From contig JASFAU010000011.1 in the NCBI GenBank assembly GCA_039704465.1, positions 248,001 to 312,000 on the forward strand: DNA of 64,000 nucleotides. Direction: 5' to 3'. Positions 20,681 to 31,798 of the stretch are shown here, one piece after another (position 1 is the stretch's first letter; each line of letters opens with the position of its first letter). The DNA is from Plasmodiophora brassicae. Lineage: Eukaryota > Endomyxa > Phytomyxea > Plasmodiophorida > Plasmodiophoridae. The position numbers and the translations under genes were made by a program. The notes beneath the pieces were generated by a model that saw only the letters and a program-made list of their open reading frames with translations, did no database searches and had not been told where the DNA came from.

Positions 20681-20753
20681 GCTCCTGTGGCCCAATGGTC
20701 AAGGCGCGTGCCTACGGAGCACGAGATTCCGAGTTCGAATCTCGGCAGGGGCT
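20681..20753 (+). tRNA. tRNA-Arg(ACG)
   Basis: 73 nt. Acceptor GCTCCTG pairs with CAGGGGC, anticodon stem CGTGC/GCACG with loop CTACGGA (anticodon ACG, wobble A expected to be edited to inosine), T-arm CCGAGTTCGAATCTCGG. Followed by a T-rich run at 20760-20775, the usual RNA polymerase III stop. Confidence 0.95.
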
Positions 20754-20759
20754 TCTCAA

Positions 20760-20775
20760 CTATTTTTATTTTTTT
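20760..20775 (+). terminator. Pol III oligo-T terminator after tRNA-Arg
   Basis: ATTTTTATTTTTTTG directly downstream of the tRNA-Arg; runs of five and seven T are typical polymerase III termination signals. Confidence 0.7.
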
Positions 20776-20913
20776 GCGCCCTCCGCATTCCGCTGTGTTC
20801 TTCTCAGTCGCGCCCCTGCTGTGACGGGAACACGTCCCGAGTCCATGCCGAAATGCATTTCTTCACGTTGGCGATGACGTGCCGATAGGGACGTCGAACC
20901 ACCAGTGTAGCCG

Positions 20914-23900
20914 ATGCAGGGCTACTTGGAGAAGCAGACATCCGGGGCGATCTTTCGCAAGTTCCAGCAACGGTACTTCGCGATAGAAGGGCTCGCGCTA
21001 GTGTACTACGCGAAGCGGGACGACTACGACTGCACGGGCGACTCCAAAGGCCGCATCGATCTGACGTCATGCACAGCGGTCGGTCCAACCGATGGCGACG
21101 CAAGCGAACGCGAGTTCTGGCTCGAATCGCCCGAGCGACTGTACTGGTTTCGTGCGCCCTCTCAGCGCGAACGCAACGCTTGGATTGCGAACCTACAGGT
21201 CAACGCGCTCCTTTCGTGCAATGTCACCGACCTGCGTCTGACAACGCGTTCGACTACTGACTAGGTATGGCCTCTGGTGTCGGCAGACGCAGCAATCTCC
21301 AGCGACTCCATCGGTATCCCCCGCCACATCAGCGCAGCATTGCTCCACGCCATCCAGTACTGCGACGCCCATGGTCTGCGCTGACCAACACTCATCCCAT
21401 GGCGCCGTCGTGAGTTGCTCGCCCGCAGGGAACGATGTCGAGGGCCTGTTCCGCGTGCCGGGTACGAAGTCTGCGATCGATCGCATCTGCGAGCAGATCT
21501 ACATGCTGGACGGCGTTTCCTCTTTAGACGCCCCGGACGCCACCGTCTTCGACGTCGCCTGCGTCATCAAGCATCTTCTGCGGAAGCTTCCGGTTGGGAA
21601 CAGCGCCGAGCATAATAATCGCCGCTGACTGGTCCTACGACAGGAGACAATCCTGTCGGAGAAGCTGGTGAAACAGTTCGAGAGCGCCACTGGTACGGTC
21701 ATGACAGTTCGGTTACGTCGTCGTTCCCGTGACCAGCGTCGGTCGTAGCTCCGGAAGCGTTTCGGGACCTGATTGCCCTACTGCCACCGGTCAACAGGGA
21801 CATCCTGATGTCCCTCTCCATCTTGGCTGTTCATCAGGTAGCCGAGATCGTGCTGGCCCGTCGTTCGTGTAATGACTTTGCGGTTAGATCGAAAACGCGA
21901 ACGTGACAAAGTCGACAGCGAAATCGTTAAGCATCTGCATGAGTCCGGCGTTCAGCTCTCGAAACACGCTACAGATCGGGAACTTCCTCAACCTATTCCG
22001 CGCCATTGCTGACACGGGCAGCGTCCTGTTCGGGCCGTCGTTCCGGGCGCGGGTCACCGCCGCCGCTAAACAGAAGGAATGGACGATTGATAAGATGCAG
22101 CCGGCGGATCCACCACCGGCACCCGTCGCCATTACCGCCATCGAACCCATTGACGATATCGAAGTCGAATCGCACCGTTCCGCTGTCGACCCGGGACCGA
22201 CCGACGAACCATCGTCGGCGTTCAGTGACGACGATCACACCAGGGAAGACGCCGTGCCACCAGCGTTCCAGATTCGAACGGACCTGCCTCCACAGGTATC
22301 GAGCGCTTCTCCAGTCGTGGCCGCCTCTCCTGCACGTGACCAGGACCATCTTGACTTCGGGTTCTCGGACGGTACGCCTAGCCAGGCAAGCCGCAGCAAC
22401 GACAGTAGGTCACCGTCACCACCACCACCACCTCCACCGGCGTCTGTGCCAACCACGTCCGTGCCGACTGCTGTCAGCGTTTTCGAGCGGTCTGCATCCC
22501 CTGAACAACCATCCCCAGCGCCGTCAGAGATGGTCTTGTTCAGTTCGAACGACGTATCGCTAGCGGAATCGCTTGGCGAGCGCGAAGAGCCATCGACTAG
22601 TCATATTCCAGTCACGATCCGATTCAATCAAGCGTCGATGGAATGCTCACCTCCCAGGAATGCAGCATTTGAAGAGATCCCCATGTCACCAGCGCCTTCG
22701 CCTCAGGCTAAAGCCGACGATCCTGGAAATAGCGAACCGAAACCGAAACCGGTGACCCATTCGCCGGCGAGTGCTCGACTCAAACGGACTTCGAGCAGTT
22801 TTGGATCATCGTTGGAATTTTCATCGTCCGCTCCATCTTTCAAAGCACCAATATTGACAGCAACTGAGAAACCGTCTTCATCGCCTCCACCTGCTACTGT
22901 GGTCGACGGCCCTGGAACGACCCAGACCATGGAAAGAAGAGAGATGACAGACCGGGAAGATCGTACGGAAGCAGGGCCCGCGGCGTCGTACGTGGAAATT
23001 CATCTGCATTACCAAGAGCAGGTCGACCTCCTCCAGAAAAGGGTACTCATGTCGCTCTGGGAGGATAGTGCCTGCCTGACCCTGCCGATGCAGATTCAGT
23101 CGCTGGAGCAGGAGTGTCTCTCGCTGACAAAGACTGTCCAAGAACAGCCGAGGGCGACCCAAGCCGTCCAGACTCATGACGATGGCAGCGAGCACAGCAC
23201 CCAGGTCGTACTGTCACCAACGTTTGGACTTAGCAATCTGAGGCCCAGTGGTGTAGGGCAACCCTCAACTGGATGCCGCCCTAGCTCAGGTGCAAGACTG
23301 GATGGTCCGGTTCGCACACAATCAGTCGCAGATGGCGACGATGGAGGACACGATCGCGAAACAGGACGCGGAAATCTCCTCGCTGACTGAGACGCTGAAC
23401 GCGTTCCGTAAACGAGAAGCCGCACTGGCTCGGGAACGAAAGGCAATGGCAGCGGTATGGTCAGCGTCGCCTCTGACTCTTGTCAATCGTCAGCTGACGT
23501 GCTCTCGCCAGGACCTGGAGGTCGCCCTGAACAAGGTCGCACAGCAGCGGCAACAGATGCAGGACATGTCGTTGAAGATTGCAACGCTGACGACGACGAT
23601 GGACAACCAGCAGATGCAACAGGCGGCCGTCATTGCATCACTGGAACAACAGGTGCTCCAATACCGTCTTCCGTATAATATATTGCTACATACTAACCGG
23701 TGTCCCCAAGCTGGCCGCACAGCAGCGCGCCTATGACGTCTACCAACGCAACCGGCAATCTGTGCAAGGTACTGTTCACGTTGAACCATTCGATAGCCAC
23801 GCCAAGTCGTCGTTGTGGTAGATGGCACGCAGCTGCTAACGGAAGATGATCAAATGCAAACACTCCTGCAGCAGGTGGGATAACGCGCGTCCGGTAGCTG

Positions 23901-24091
23901 AGTCCTGGGTCCTAACCCTGGTGGCCTTGGGCCAGAGGCTCGAAATCATCAAGCAACGTGTCGAGGGGCGCATGACCTCGTCACGGACGAATCTGGCGTC
24001 GATCGAGTCCAGGGCTGCGATGGGCCTACAAGAGTCTCGGCAACGAATCCAGCGCCTGCAGGTCGAACTACGAAGCCTTGACAGGAAATAA
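20914..24091 (+). CDS. PH-RhoGAP protein with coiled-coil tail
   Basis: Twelve exons: 20914..21198, 21265..21373, 21429..21592, 21644..21692, 21749..21837, 21888..23042, 23094..23204, 23290..23454, 23512..23652, 23711..23768, 23822..23874, 23936..24091; 844 residues, all frames closing. N-terminal PH domain (MQGYLEKQTSGAIFRKFQQR to WIANLQ, about 1-95) for phosphoinositide binding. RhoGAP domain about 110-300: GLFRVPGTKSAIDRI with the arginine finger, VACVIKHLLRKLP, LIALLPPVNRDILM, SLSICMSPAF. Then a Pro/Ser/Asp-rich region of about 350 residues and a C-terminal coiled coil. It should switch off Rho/Rac-type GTPases at a membrane. Intron 6 (51 nt, no stop) could be retained in frame. Confidence 0.88.
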
Positions 24092-24184
24092 CATTGACCT
24101 CATCGTCCTACGAAGACTGTCTGAAAGCGACAACGTGGAGTCGTCGAATGCCAGACTGGACACAAACGTAGTTGTATCAGTGGT

Positions 24185-24518
24185 TCAGTCCTTGACAAAG
24201 TACCAGATCAGGAGGGCGAGAATGATCAGGATGATGAGGACGAGCAGGATGGTCCATTTGGCGTTCTGCAGGCAGAACTTGCGGTTGACCTTCTTGGACG
24301 ACTTCTGGAAGGTGCTCGCGTGCGCGTTCAGCTTCTCGGCCTTGCTGTCGAGCTCGTTCAGCTTGTCGCCACGCTGCAGCGTCTTCTCGATGTTGTTCTT
24401 CATGACGCCCTGTGGCAGAAGACAGTCAGACCCGTGCGCGCGAAACGCGACGCGCGCCACCAACCTTTGTCCGCTCGATCTCGAGGCGGATCTCGTCTTC
24501 CTTGCTCGGGTTCGACAT
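24185..24518 (-). CDS. R-SNARE (VAMP/brevin type), copy 1
   Basis: complement(24185..24409, 24465..24518), 92 residues, intron 55 nt. SNARE motif GVMKNNIEKTLQRGDKLNEL with the zero-layer arginine, LDSKAEKLNAHASTFQKSSK, a basic juxtamembrane segment and a single C-terminal membrane anchor (WTILLVLIILIILALLIWYF). Drives fusion of vesicles with target membranes. It shares the intron between RTK and GVMK with the two copies near 31-32 kb but lacks their second intron. Confidence 0.93.
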
Positions 24519-25243
24519 GCCAAACGAATTACGTGTCTCCCTGTCCCTAATGCGGCCACGTGCGAATGCCTAGGCCGTCGTGTGCGATCGTCGGTATACC
24601 AGAATGGATGGCCACGCCCAGCCGCACAGGCACAGTGGGAGTCACGCCGACTGATCACCAGATCAATGCTGTCCGCGTTCCGACCGGTCGCGCCCCTGTC
24701 CCTCCACTCCATGCCATCGAGTGTCCGCCCCATCAGCGCAGGGACGCATTGCAGATGGCGAGTGGCCTGTCCCAGCGACGACAGCAGCGTCTGCCCCTCC
24801 CTCTTAGGCATTGTCTTTCGTATGGGTCATCGAGGAGGTGACTGTGCAAACGGACCTCATGCTCACCGCCTGTGCATCGTACGGTTCACATCAGCCTGCG
24901 ATCGCTGTAATGAAGAGGCGAAGACGGCCAGGTGTTTCGACACTCGGCGGATGAATCGTCGTCTGCGGTGTTGGAATCATGTCGTCACGACGTCGAACGC
25001 CATCGGTCGTCCCCCTTGGTCAGACCACTCTCAAGAGTATTCACGATCGTACACCAGGGTGGGACGGATCGCAAACCAGCAAGGTCCTGTGATGGGATGA
25101 GCACACTCTGCAATGTCGTCCTTACTTTAGGAGCGATTCATGGAGCAGGGTACCACCTCTACCATTAAGGGAAGGCAACTGTGCCCTTCGTGTGGACAAT
25201 TCAGAAGGTGGCTTCGGGGTGGCATTGAGTTCGGCCCGTCCAG
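24519..25243. other. Intergenic, divergent promoters
   Basis: Between the minus-strand SNARE and the plus-strand membrane protein. Open frames lack motifs; nothing supported. Confidence 0.45.
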
Positions 25244-26306
25244 ATGACGACCCCGTGCCCGGCATTGCCGAGCGCGTCCGACCTGACCATGACCAACTGT
25301 GTCCTGTCGCTGGCGCCCGGCATATGCGGGGATCCACCCGGCAACATGTTCCTGTTCGTGTTCGCCACCGGCATCGGCATTACGCTCGTCTTCACGTTCG
25401 TCATGCGCTACTGGCATGAGCACATGGACCGCGCCGTCGACGCTATCAAGCGCCCATGGCAGCTCAAGAGCGGCATCTTCATTCGTCAGTGATGTGCTCT
25501 TACAGTCGCCATGTTGTGCACTGATCGACCCTGCTGCCCTTAGTGTACTGTCTGTTTACGTTTGGGTACAGCATCCACTGGACGCTGGGCAACTACCTGA
25601 ACAGTGTCGGTGTGGCGGCCGTGTCCGCCTACTTCAGCGATTGGGTCATTCCGAACCTCATTGCGTTGTCGTGTTTCGTGTCGACGATCTGGCTCCTGAC
25701 CGCTCGACTTGGCGAAATCGCCCGTTCGTCTCTCGCTGAACTGTCCACCCGCAACTCGGTTTCCCACATCGAGAAGGTCCTGATCGTGATCTCGATTGCG
25801 AGCCCAATCATTGCCACGTAGGGGTGGATCCGTACCCGCTAACAATTATCTGATGGCGTTCCAGGATCCTTTGCCTGGCCAACATGGGGACGAACTATGG
25901 CATCTGGGCGGCGTACACGTACCAGCTGGAAGTGCAGGTCGCCGTCTCGATCGTGTTGATCATCGGCGCAGAGTACGCGGTGAGGACGAATGACTTGTCG
26001 AACAACGCCCTCTTCACGAGCGCTTTGGCCCGTGTTCGCGCTATGACCGCCGTGCTTGTCCTGCACACTCTGTTTAACATCCTCCAGAATACGTTGCACG
26101 TGGTCATGTTCCCGATGTTCGTCTGGCGTATCTGGGAGATCAGCGAGCTGTTGACCATCCAGAAGTGCCTGAACATTGGCAGCGACGCGAAGTCGCATTC
26201 GACGGCGACCAAAGGCGGTCTCACCAAGCAAGGCACCGTGGCCGGCGATATAGTCACCAGCAAGAATCGGCACACGTCCGGGGACCCCATCGTCGCCCGA
26301 AGCTGA
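25244..26306 (+). CDS. Multi-pass membrane protein of unrecognised family, copy 1
   Basis: Exons 25244..25484, 25544..25817, 25865..26306; 318 residues; introns 59 and 47 nt. About six membrane segments: MFLFVFATGIGITLVFTFV, YCLFTFGYSIHWTLGNYL, IPNLIALSCFVSTIWLL, VLIVISIASPIIATI, VAVSIVLIIGAEYAV and MTAVLVLHTLFNILQNTL. A conserved TNC...GxCxDPP motif lies before the first and RIWEIxELLTIQ after the last. The layout recalls receptor-like membrane proteins, but no ligand, G-protein or transporter motif is seen. The exon sizes (241, 274, 442) are identical in copy 2, so this is a recent duplicate and both copies look intact. Confidence 0.8.
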
Positions 26307-26699
26307 ATGCTGCACCTCCCCCATCTCCGAAATGCCATATTTGACGACCGCGTATCAATACCACACATGTCTCACCATTTCGTCATGCTTTACCACGCCG
26401 CGCCCGCAGATCAAGCCGATATCCACAAGCGGGTCTCTTGCCTGTTTCTGTATTCAATAAAGACTACGCTTGCGTCTCGACGATTCGGACGTACGTCACA
26501 AAGGCCACGTCGGGCAAACCTGACAAGGTCACTATAGGGCATTCCCATACATGAAGAGCGATGCACAGATCAGTACACTTAATTGGCCATACATGTGCTC
26601 AGTCGTACAGCATGCTATCAATCCTGCTCCCAGCAAACACCTTGAGCGCCGGTAACGCACCATTCACGGTCATTACCAACAACAAGCCAGAAAGTCCAC

Positions 26700-26755
26700 T
26701 AGATCACACATCTCGCGTATCTGGGAGATCGTCGAGTTGCTGACCACGCGGAAAA
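26700..26755 (+). pseudogene. Decayed fragment of the membrane family (exon 3 piece)
   Basis: CGCGTATCTGGGAGATC and following bases repeat the RIWEI-ELLT coding segment of copies 1 and 2 (26126 and 30148 regions). No flanking homologous exons are seen. Confidence 0.65.
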
Positions 26756-27287
26756 CCAACGACCATGGCCTCTGACATGTGATGGGCAGGAGGCGACTGC
26801 CGTAGCTATGGCGCATTGCCAGGGTTGCGGCAACCCAGCCCCACGCCTGAGGCGGCGCCTACCCCCTGTTGATCGCTGCGGTTGTTCGTTCGAGTCCCTG
26901 CCCAAAACCCATCATTCGATGTCGGGCACAGCGAGCAAGGGCGCCGCCAGCGCCACCGTCTGCATGCCCGGCTGCGCTTGCCTACGTTGCTGGTTGCCCA
27001 GCAGGAGCAGCGATGACCAGCGTCCATTTCAACCGGCCGCCACGCGAACGCCTGCTTTCTGATGACGATCGCCACCATCCCGGCCTCGCGGCGACCAGGA
27101 CAGTTCAATACACGAGGCCCAGTGAGCCGCAACGTTCGTGCAGGGGCAGTCGTACAAGCTGGGTCGAACCATCTTCGCATACATTGTCGACCGTGAACTC
27201 GATTGACGCATCCCAAGAACGTCCGCCTGCGCAGCGCTCGTGTCGAATCTGGCAAGTTCCAGGCGCAAATCGCGGCTGCCATCCGGG

Positions 27288-27500
27288 GCCATGCATGGAA
27301 ACCCCAAGTACGGGAGGATACGACATCGTGGCCCAGAAATTCCACCTCCTGTCGATCCATCACTCCTATTCGACAAGCACATGCAACACTCGGGTGGATA
27401 TTTTCATGGTTAAGCACATTAACGTTCAATTTTCAAACAGAGGTGTAATTTCTGGGCCACGATGTCGTATCCTCCCGTACTTGGGGTTTCCATGCATGGC
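27288..27500. repeat. Inverted repeat, 61-nt arms, 91-nt spacer
   Basis: Arms 27288-27348 and 27440-27500 are reverse complements with one mismatch. The right arm ends 5 nt before the next, larger palindrome begins. The spacer contains a 15-nt stretch (27424-27438) that is the reverse complement of the centre of that palindrome. Confidence 0.9.
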
Positions 27501-27504
27501 TCCC

Positions 27505-28135
27505 GCAGAGGCGCCTGTTTGAAAATCGGTCCGATTCTACAAGGTTGAAAGGGCCACGTCAGCCGCATCAATCTGACGAACCACGATCAACTCGACCTGC
27601 TGCACAGCAGGCCAAAGAGATCGACTTGGGTCGTCCTCGTTGTAATCCTGCTCGTTGTCATCCTCAAGGCGGTCATAATCGTGCGCGGGAATCGACCATC
27701 AAACAGCCAGCACCCGGTCGATCGCGACGAGTTTGACATTGAACGTGTCGAGTTAGTTTCGCAAAGCGACGAGCACTGAGCTCAAACTTCATAAAGTGCC
27801 CATCGTGAGTGTTTGAAAATTGAACAAACACTCACGATGGGCACTTTATGAAGTTTGAGCTCAGTGCTCGTCGCCTTGCGAAACTAACTCGACACGTTCA
27901 ATGTCAAACTCGTCGCGATCGACCGGGTGCTGGCTGTTTGATGGTCGATTCCCGCGCACGATTATGACCGCCTTGAGGATGACAACGAGCAGGATTACAA
28001 CGAGGACGACCCAAGTCGACCTCTTTGGCCTGCTGTGCAGCAGGTCGAGTTGACCGTGGTTCGTCAGATTGATGCGGCTGACGTGGCCCTTTCAACCTTG
28101 TAGAATCGGACCGATTTTCAAACAGGCGCCTCTGC
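27505..28135. repeat. Large near-perfect palindrome, 311-nt arms, 9-nt spacer
   Basis: Arms 27505-27815 and 27825-28135; spacer AAAATTGAA. By hand comparison 308 of 311 positions pair; all three differences are A in the left arm versus G in the equivalent strand of the right arm. Each arm carries the same coding end of a membrane protein. Confidence 0.93.
27549..27779 (+). pseudogene. Left-arm duplicate of a membrane-protein 3' exon
   Basis: Open frame without ATG: the mirror copy of the exon in the right arm. It contains a membrane segment (WVVLVVILLVVILKAVIIV) and a tail ending in SDEH. It differs from the right arm at two residues (Asp/Gly, Ser/Gly) and one silent site. No promoter or upstream exons of its own are seen, so it is probably not expressed as a normal gene. 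Confidence 0.6.
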
Positions 28136-28250
28136 TCGGGTGCACTGAGGCCCAGCATGCGGTCGAGTGTGTCACGAACGTCACGGCATGGCCTCTCGGC
28201 GATCACGTCGCCGTCGTTGGTGTGCGATGGTTCCACCCGCGCAGAGGAAC
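27861..28250 (-). CDS. Putative single-pass membrane protein, 3' exons (5' end unresolved)
   Basis: complement(27861..28077, 28124..28250): a 46-nt intron (GTTTGA...GTCAG) joins RDTLDRMLGLSAPEQRRL to RINLTNHGQLDLLHSRPKRS, a membrane segment and an acidic tail. Upstream, TTTCAAACAG at about 28251-28260 is a plausible acceptor for a further intron. The 5' exons should lie between 28265 and 28800 (an ATG-led open frame starting MSSRSNRRTARTPP is one candidate), but I cannot link them without a frame conflict. The layout, a short helix then a C-terminal anchor, is SNARE-like but no SNARE layer pattern is clear. Confidence 0.45.
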
Positions 28251-28264
28251 CTGTTTGAAAATCG
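28112..28264. repeat. Imperfect inverted repeat, 31-nt arms
   Basis: 28112-28142 and 28234-28264 pair at 28 of 31 positions; spacer 91 nt. The left arm is inside the large palindrome's right arm, so the repeats are nested. Confidence 0.8.
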
Positions 28265-29249
28265 AGGCGCATGCGGCATGCCGCATGCGTGTGACGTGTC
28301 TGCGGAATGCGGCGGCTTGTTTTCCAAAGTCGTCATCGCTGCCCGAGCAGGTGCCGACTCCGTGGCGGGCGTCGTCGGCGCGGCTGACGACCCGACGACG
28401 CTGCCGCCAATGCCGCCCATGCACTGCGATGTCGTACACTGCCGCCCGATATCCAGTCGACTTCGGCACCGTACGGCGCAGGGTCGTCCCGGCAGACGCG
28501 TCTGCCTGCCCTGCCTGCGCGAGCGACAACGGCGGCGCCGAACTGCGGCCCGTGTCCACGCCGCCACTACGACCTCAATACGGCCTGTTGGACGCCTCCG
28601 ACGCGTCTGCGAGATAGCACTGACCTTGGGGACAGGTACGAATCATTGCCTGCTGCACAGTCACCCAGGCCCGCTGGCACGCTGGCATCACAAGTCTGCC
28701 GTCTCCTGCCGCCGAAGCGGGACGGGTACAACGTGGCGCAGGCCCGGCGGCGTCCTGGCTGTCCGACGGTTGCTACGACTTGACATGCCGCCCCCCCCCC
28801 GGCCCTGCACCATGCCATCGATGGAGGGGTGACCAGCCAAGCTCGTCGCCGACCTCCTTGTCAACTGCGTGCCGGGCAACGCCTGCCTGCCTGCCTGCGT
28901 TGTGTTCGGAACCGCATGTCGCAGGTCCTCGACGTTTCGAGGCGCCTGCTCGCGTACCTGCGACTACTGCGCCATCAGCGATGCATACCGCAGGACGTCT
29001 GGTAACGCGGCCAACACTTCTGGGCGAACGCCATGCACCGGTACGGATTATCGTCGAATGCAAAGGGCCAGGGCCTCTCACGTTCTGTATGTACAGGACC
29101 CGCATGTTCGGGTCGGAACGTTTCAGCTGGGTCTGCATGTGACTGGTTGAGTTCATATCAGGCCCTATATACCTCTGAGCCGGCGTCCCTGCGATCCCTC
29201 GGGTACAGAGCACTATAGAGGCTGACAGCGACAGCGTCCGACGGCTAGG
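28265..29249. other. Unresolved region upstream of the palindrome
   Basis: GC-rich with a ten-base C run at about 28791-28800 and short CCTG repeats near 28880. Probably holds 5' exons of the minus-strand membrane gene; no reading frame is convincing. Confidence 0.4.
29165..29172 (+). promoter_or_regulatory. TATA-like element before membrane-family copy 2
   Basis: CTATATAC about 80 bp upstream of the ATG at 29250, the same relative position as in three other genes of the window. Confidence 0.3.
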
Positions 29250-30327
29250 ATGGCGACTACCTGTCTGACGCCAGAGGAAGTGACCGCCCTGGCCATGACC
29301 AACTGCGTCCAGACGCTGTCACCCGGAGCATGCGCCGACCCGCCCGAATACATGTTCCTGTTCGTGCTTGCCACCGGCATTGCCATCGCCCTCGTCTTCA
29401 CGTTCATTGCACATTACTGGCAGGAGCATAAGGATAGGGCCATCGACGCCATCAAACATCCATGGCAGCTCAAGAGCGGCATTTTCATTCGTAAGAGCAA
29501 CCTGAATTGCCGTCATAATGGTAACGTCACGTTTAACCTACGCCTGTCCTCCTCAGTGTACAGCCTGTTCGTTGTCGGGTATAGCGTTCATTGGACGCTG
29601 GGCAACTACCTGAACAGTATCGGCGTGGTCGAAGCGTCGGGCTACTTCAGCAAGTGGGTCATACCCAACCTCGTCGCATTGTCGTGTTTCGTCTCGACGA
29701 TCTGGCTGCTGACTGCTCGCCTCGGCGAGATCGCTCGGTCGACCCTTGCTGAACTCTCCAACCGCAATTCCATCTCCGGTATCGAGAAATTCTTAATCTT
29801 CATCTCGATCTGGAGCCCGGTCATTGCCACGTACGTATGCTGATCTGGGTCCCTGACTACGGTTTGCGATCTGACTGCATACCAGGATCTCCTGCCTGGC
29901 CAACATGGGCACGAACTATGGCATCTGGGCGGCGTACACATACCAGCTGGAGGCGCAGACTGGGATCTCTATCTTGTTAATCGTAGTAGCGGAATACGCT
30001 GTCAGGGCACACGACCTGTCAAGGAACACACTGTTCGCGCAGGCGTTGAACCGCGTTCGTGTCATGACCGCCGTACTGATCCTGCATACCGTGTTCAACA
30101 TCGTCCAGAACACCTTCCATTTGGTCATGTTCCCGATGTTTATATGGCGTATCTGGGAGATCGGCGAGCTGCTGACGATTCAGAGGTGCATTGCCCCTCG
30201 GGACTCGTACGCAGCGTGGAAGACAAAGGACCCGTTCGCCGACAAGGGGACGGCTAGCGATAAAATCCTCGTCAAACCCGCTCATCGCGCATCTGCCGAT
30301 GGCACGGTCGATCATATAACAAAGTGA
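29250..30327 (+). CDS. Multi-pass membrane protein of unrecognised family, copy 2
   Basis: Exons 29250..29490, 29557..29830, 29886..30327; 318 residues; introns 66 and 55 nt. Same exon lengths, phases and motifs as copy 1 (MTNCVQTLSPGACADPPE, HWTLGNYLNSIG, WLLTARLGEIARS, CLANMGTNYGIWAAYTYQ, RIWEIGELLTIQR). The C-terminal cytosolic tail, after LLTIQ, is the least conserved part, which suggests different partners. The shared IHWTLGNYLNS and MGTNYGIW motifs may define a lineage-specific family. Confidence 0.8.
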
Positions 30328-31175
30328 ATGCATCAATTCCGTTGAAGTCTGCCACTATACCTAGTACGCCCTTTCCTGGTCATAATTGCAGTGTCTTCGG
30401 CGTCGTTTCTATTCTGTATATTTCAGGAAGAGTGGGTCCCATGGGTTCATTGTAGGAAGGCCTTGTCTACAGGTTTATGTGACGGAACGAATGGGATTAG
30501 GTATCGTGCACCCTGTCTCCTGTCCCTGCACCTATGCACAGTGCCATCGTGGGTTCGGCCAATGGCTACTATGTAATCCAGCAGCGACGGATGTAACGTC
30601 TTTGACGACGACGAACTGTGCCCTGACCTCCGCACCGGGCGCGTGCGCTGATCGCCCGGAACTCAACTGTTCTACCCATCGTCGAGCACCACAAACTGGA
30701 TGCATCATTTCCAGATGCACGTTCGTTAGCCGTAAGGAACCCGACACCGCAGAATGAAAACGTAAATGTGGCATTGGTCAGCAGAGTTCGCGGCGGCTGC
30801 CTGTTGTGCTGGATTCGCATAGCATTTGGGCTCCATGCATCCGCCCGTAGATTCACGCTTCGGGTCAGGTATCATCATGATGCCCCAGACGCGACTGCCT
30901 AGACGGGTGATACTCGAAGATCAAACGTGTACCAACCACGTACGTTGCCTAGGGTAGCCGTGTTCGAGAACACTGATCTGGACAGCGGCGCGGGGTGTCG
31001 TGCCGTTTGGCAGTGGGCCACGGATCAGGTGGCGTAAGTGGCCGACTGGGACGACTGGGCTGCGCGCGACGGATTTAGATTTTGCCGTGCCCGTCCGTCG
31101 GAGGTGCCACAGATCACTTCCGTCCGTCGACCGTGTCGGGTGAGCGTGACGTGACGTCCTGGTTGAGTCGCACCC
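30328..31175. other. Intergenic apart from one pseudogene fragment
   Basis: Contains the exon 1 remnant at 30581-30665. No other supported feature. Confidence 0.45.
30581..30665 (+). pseudogene. Decayed fragment of the membrane family (exon 1 piece)
   Basis: Encodes VTSLTTTNCALTSAPGACAD, clearly derived from the exon 1 motif TNC...PGACADPPE. The following membrane segment is lost. It lies 250 bp after copy 2. Confidence 0.75.
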
Positions 31176-31590
31176 ATGGCGTCGTCGGCGCAGCGCGCGA
31201 AGATGGAGGAGATCCAGATCGAGATAGATCGGACCAAGGTCGCCACGTTGGCTGCCGTCCTGTTTTGTCCATCCGATTGACGACGTCGATAGGGTGTCAT
31301 GAAGAAGAACATTGAGGCGACGCTGGATCGCGGCGACCAGCTTGATGAGATGGAGGCGAAGGCGGACAGACTTAACTCCCAGGCGCAAACGTTCAAGAAG
31401 AAAACTGGCCAGGCCAAAAGAGCTTACTGTCAGTTCGTGTCTCCACGTACGCCGCCGATGAGTTCTCTGATTGTGTGCGTTATGGCAAATAGGCTGGCAA
31501 TCATGGCGTAACTCTATTGCACTGTTCCTCATTGTCGTGCTGATCCTCGTTATTGTGCTCTGGATTGCCGGTGCGTTCAGCAAGCACTAA
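31176..31590 (+). CDS. R-SNARE (VAMP/brevin type), copy 2
   Basis: Exons 31176..31238, 31293..31428, 31493..31590; 98 residues; introns 54 and 64 nt. SNARE motif GVMKKNIEATLDRGDQLDEM (zero-layer Arg), then LNSQAQTFKKKTGQAKR, CWQSWRN and an anchor ending WIAGAFSKH. The last intron splits the TGC codon before WQSW. Like the other copies it lacks an N-terminal longin domain, so it is a brevin. Confidence 0.93.
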
Positions 31591-31798
31591 ATGATGGTAC
31601 CCCGACTACTGTGAAATAAATGCCTGACACGGGTTTGAGGTCCCACTCTTTCGTCGGGTAACGAGAAGCGCGCATGCACGAGCGTGGGTGAGTGTTGCCT
31701 GGAGGTTTTCTTGTTATCTTCACCCAGCGAGATATTCGCTCGTTTGAGTCATCCGTGCGCGCGCGTAACCACATTGTCAACTTGACGATACGGCAGCT

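Noticed and set aside
26808..27522. 217-codon plus-strand frame and an overlapping minus frame before the palindrome
   Set aside because: Segments look protein-like in several frames (for example WDASIEFTVDNV on the minus strand) but no frame combination with GT-AG introns held together; the end of the plus frame is only palindrome sequence.
28791..28800. Run of ten C
   Set aside because: Simple low-complexity tract; could be a sequencing weak point but no feature.
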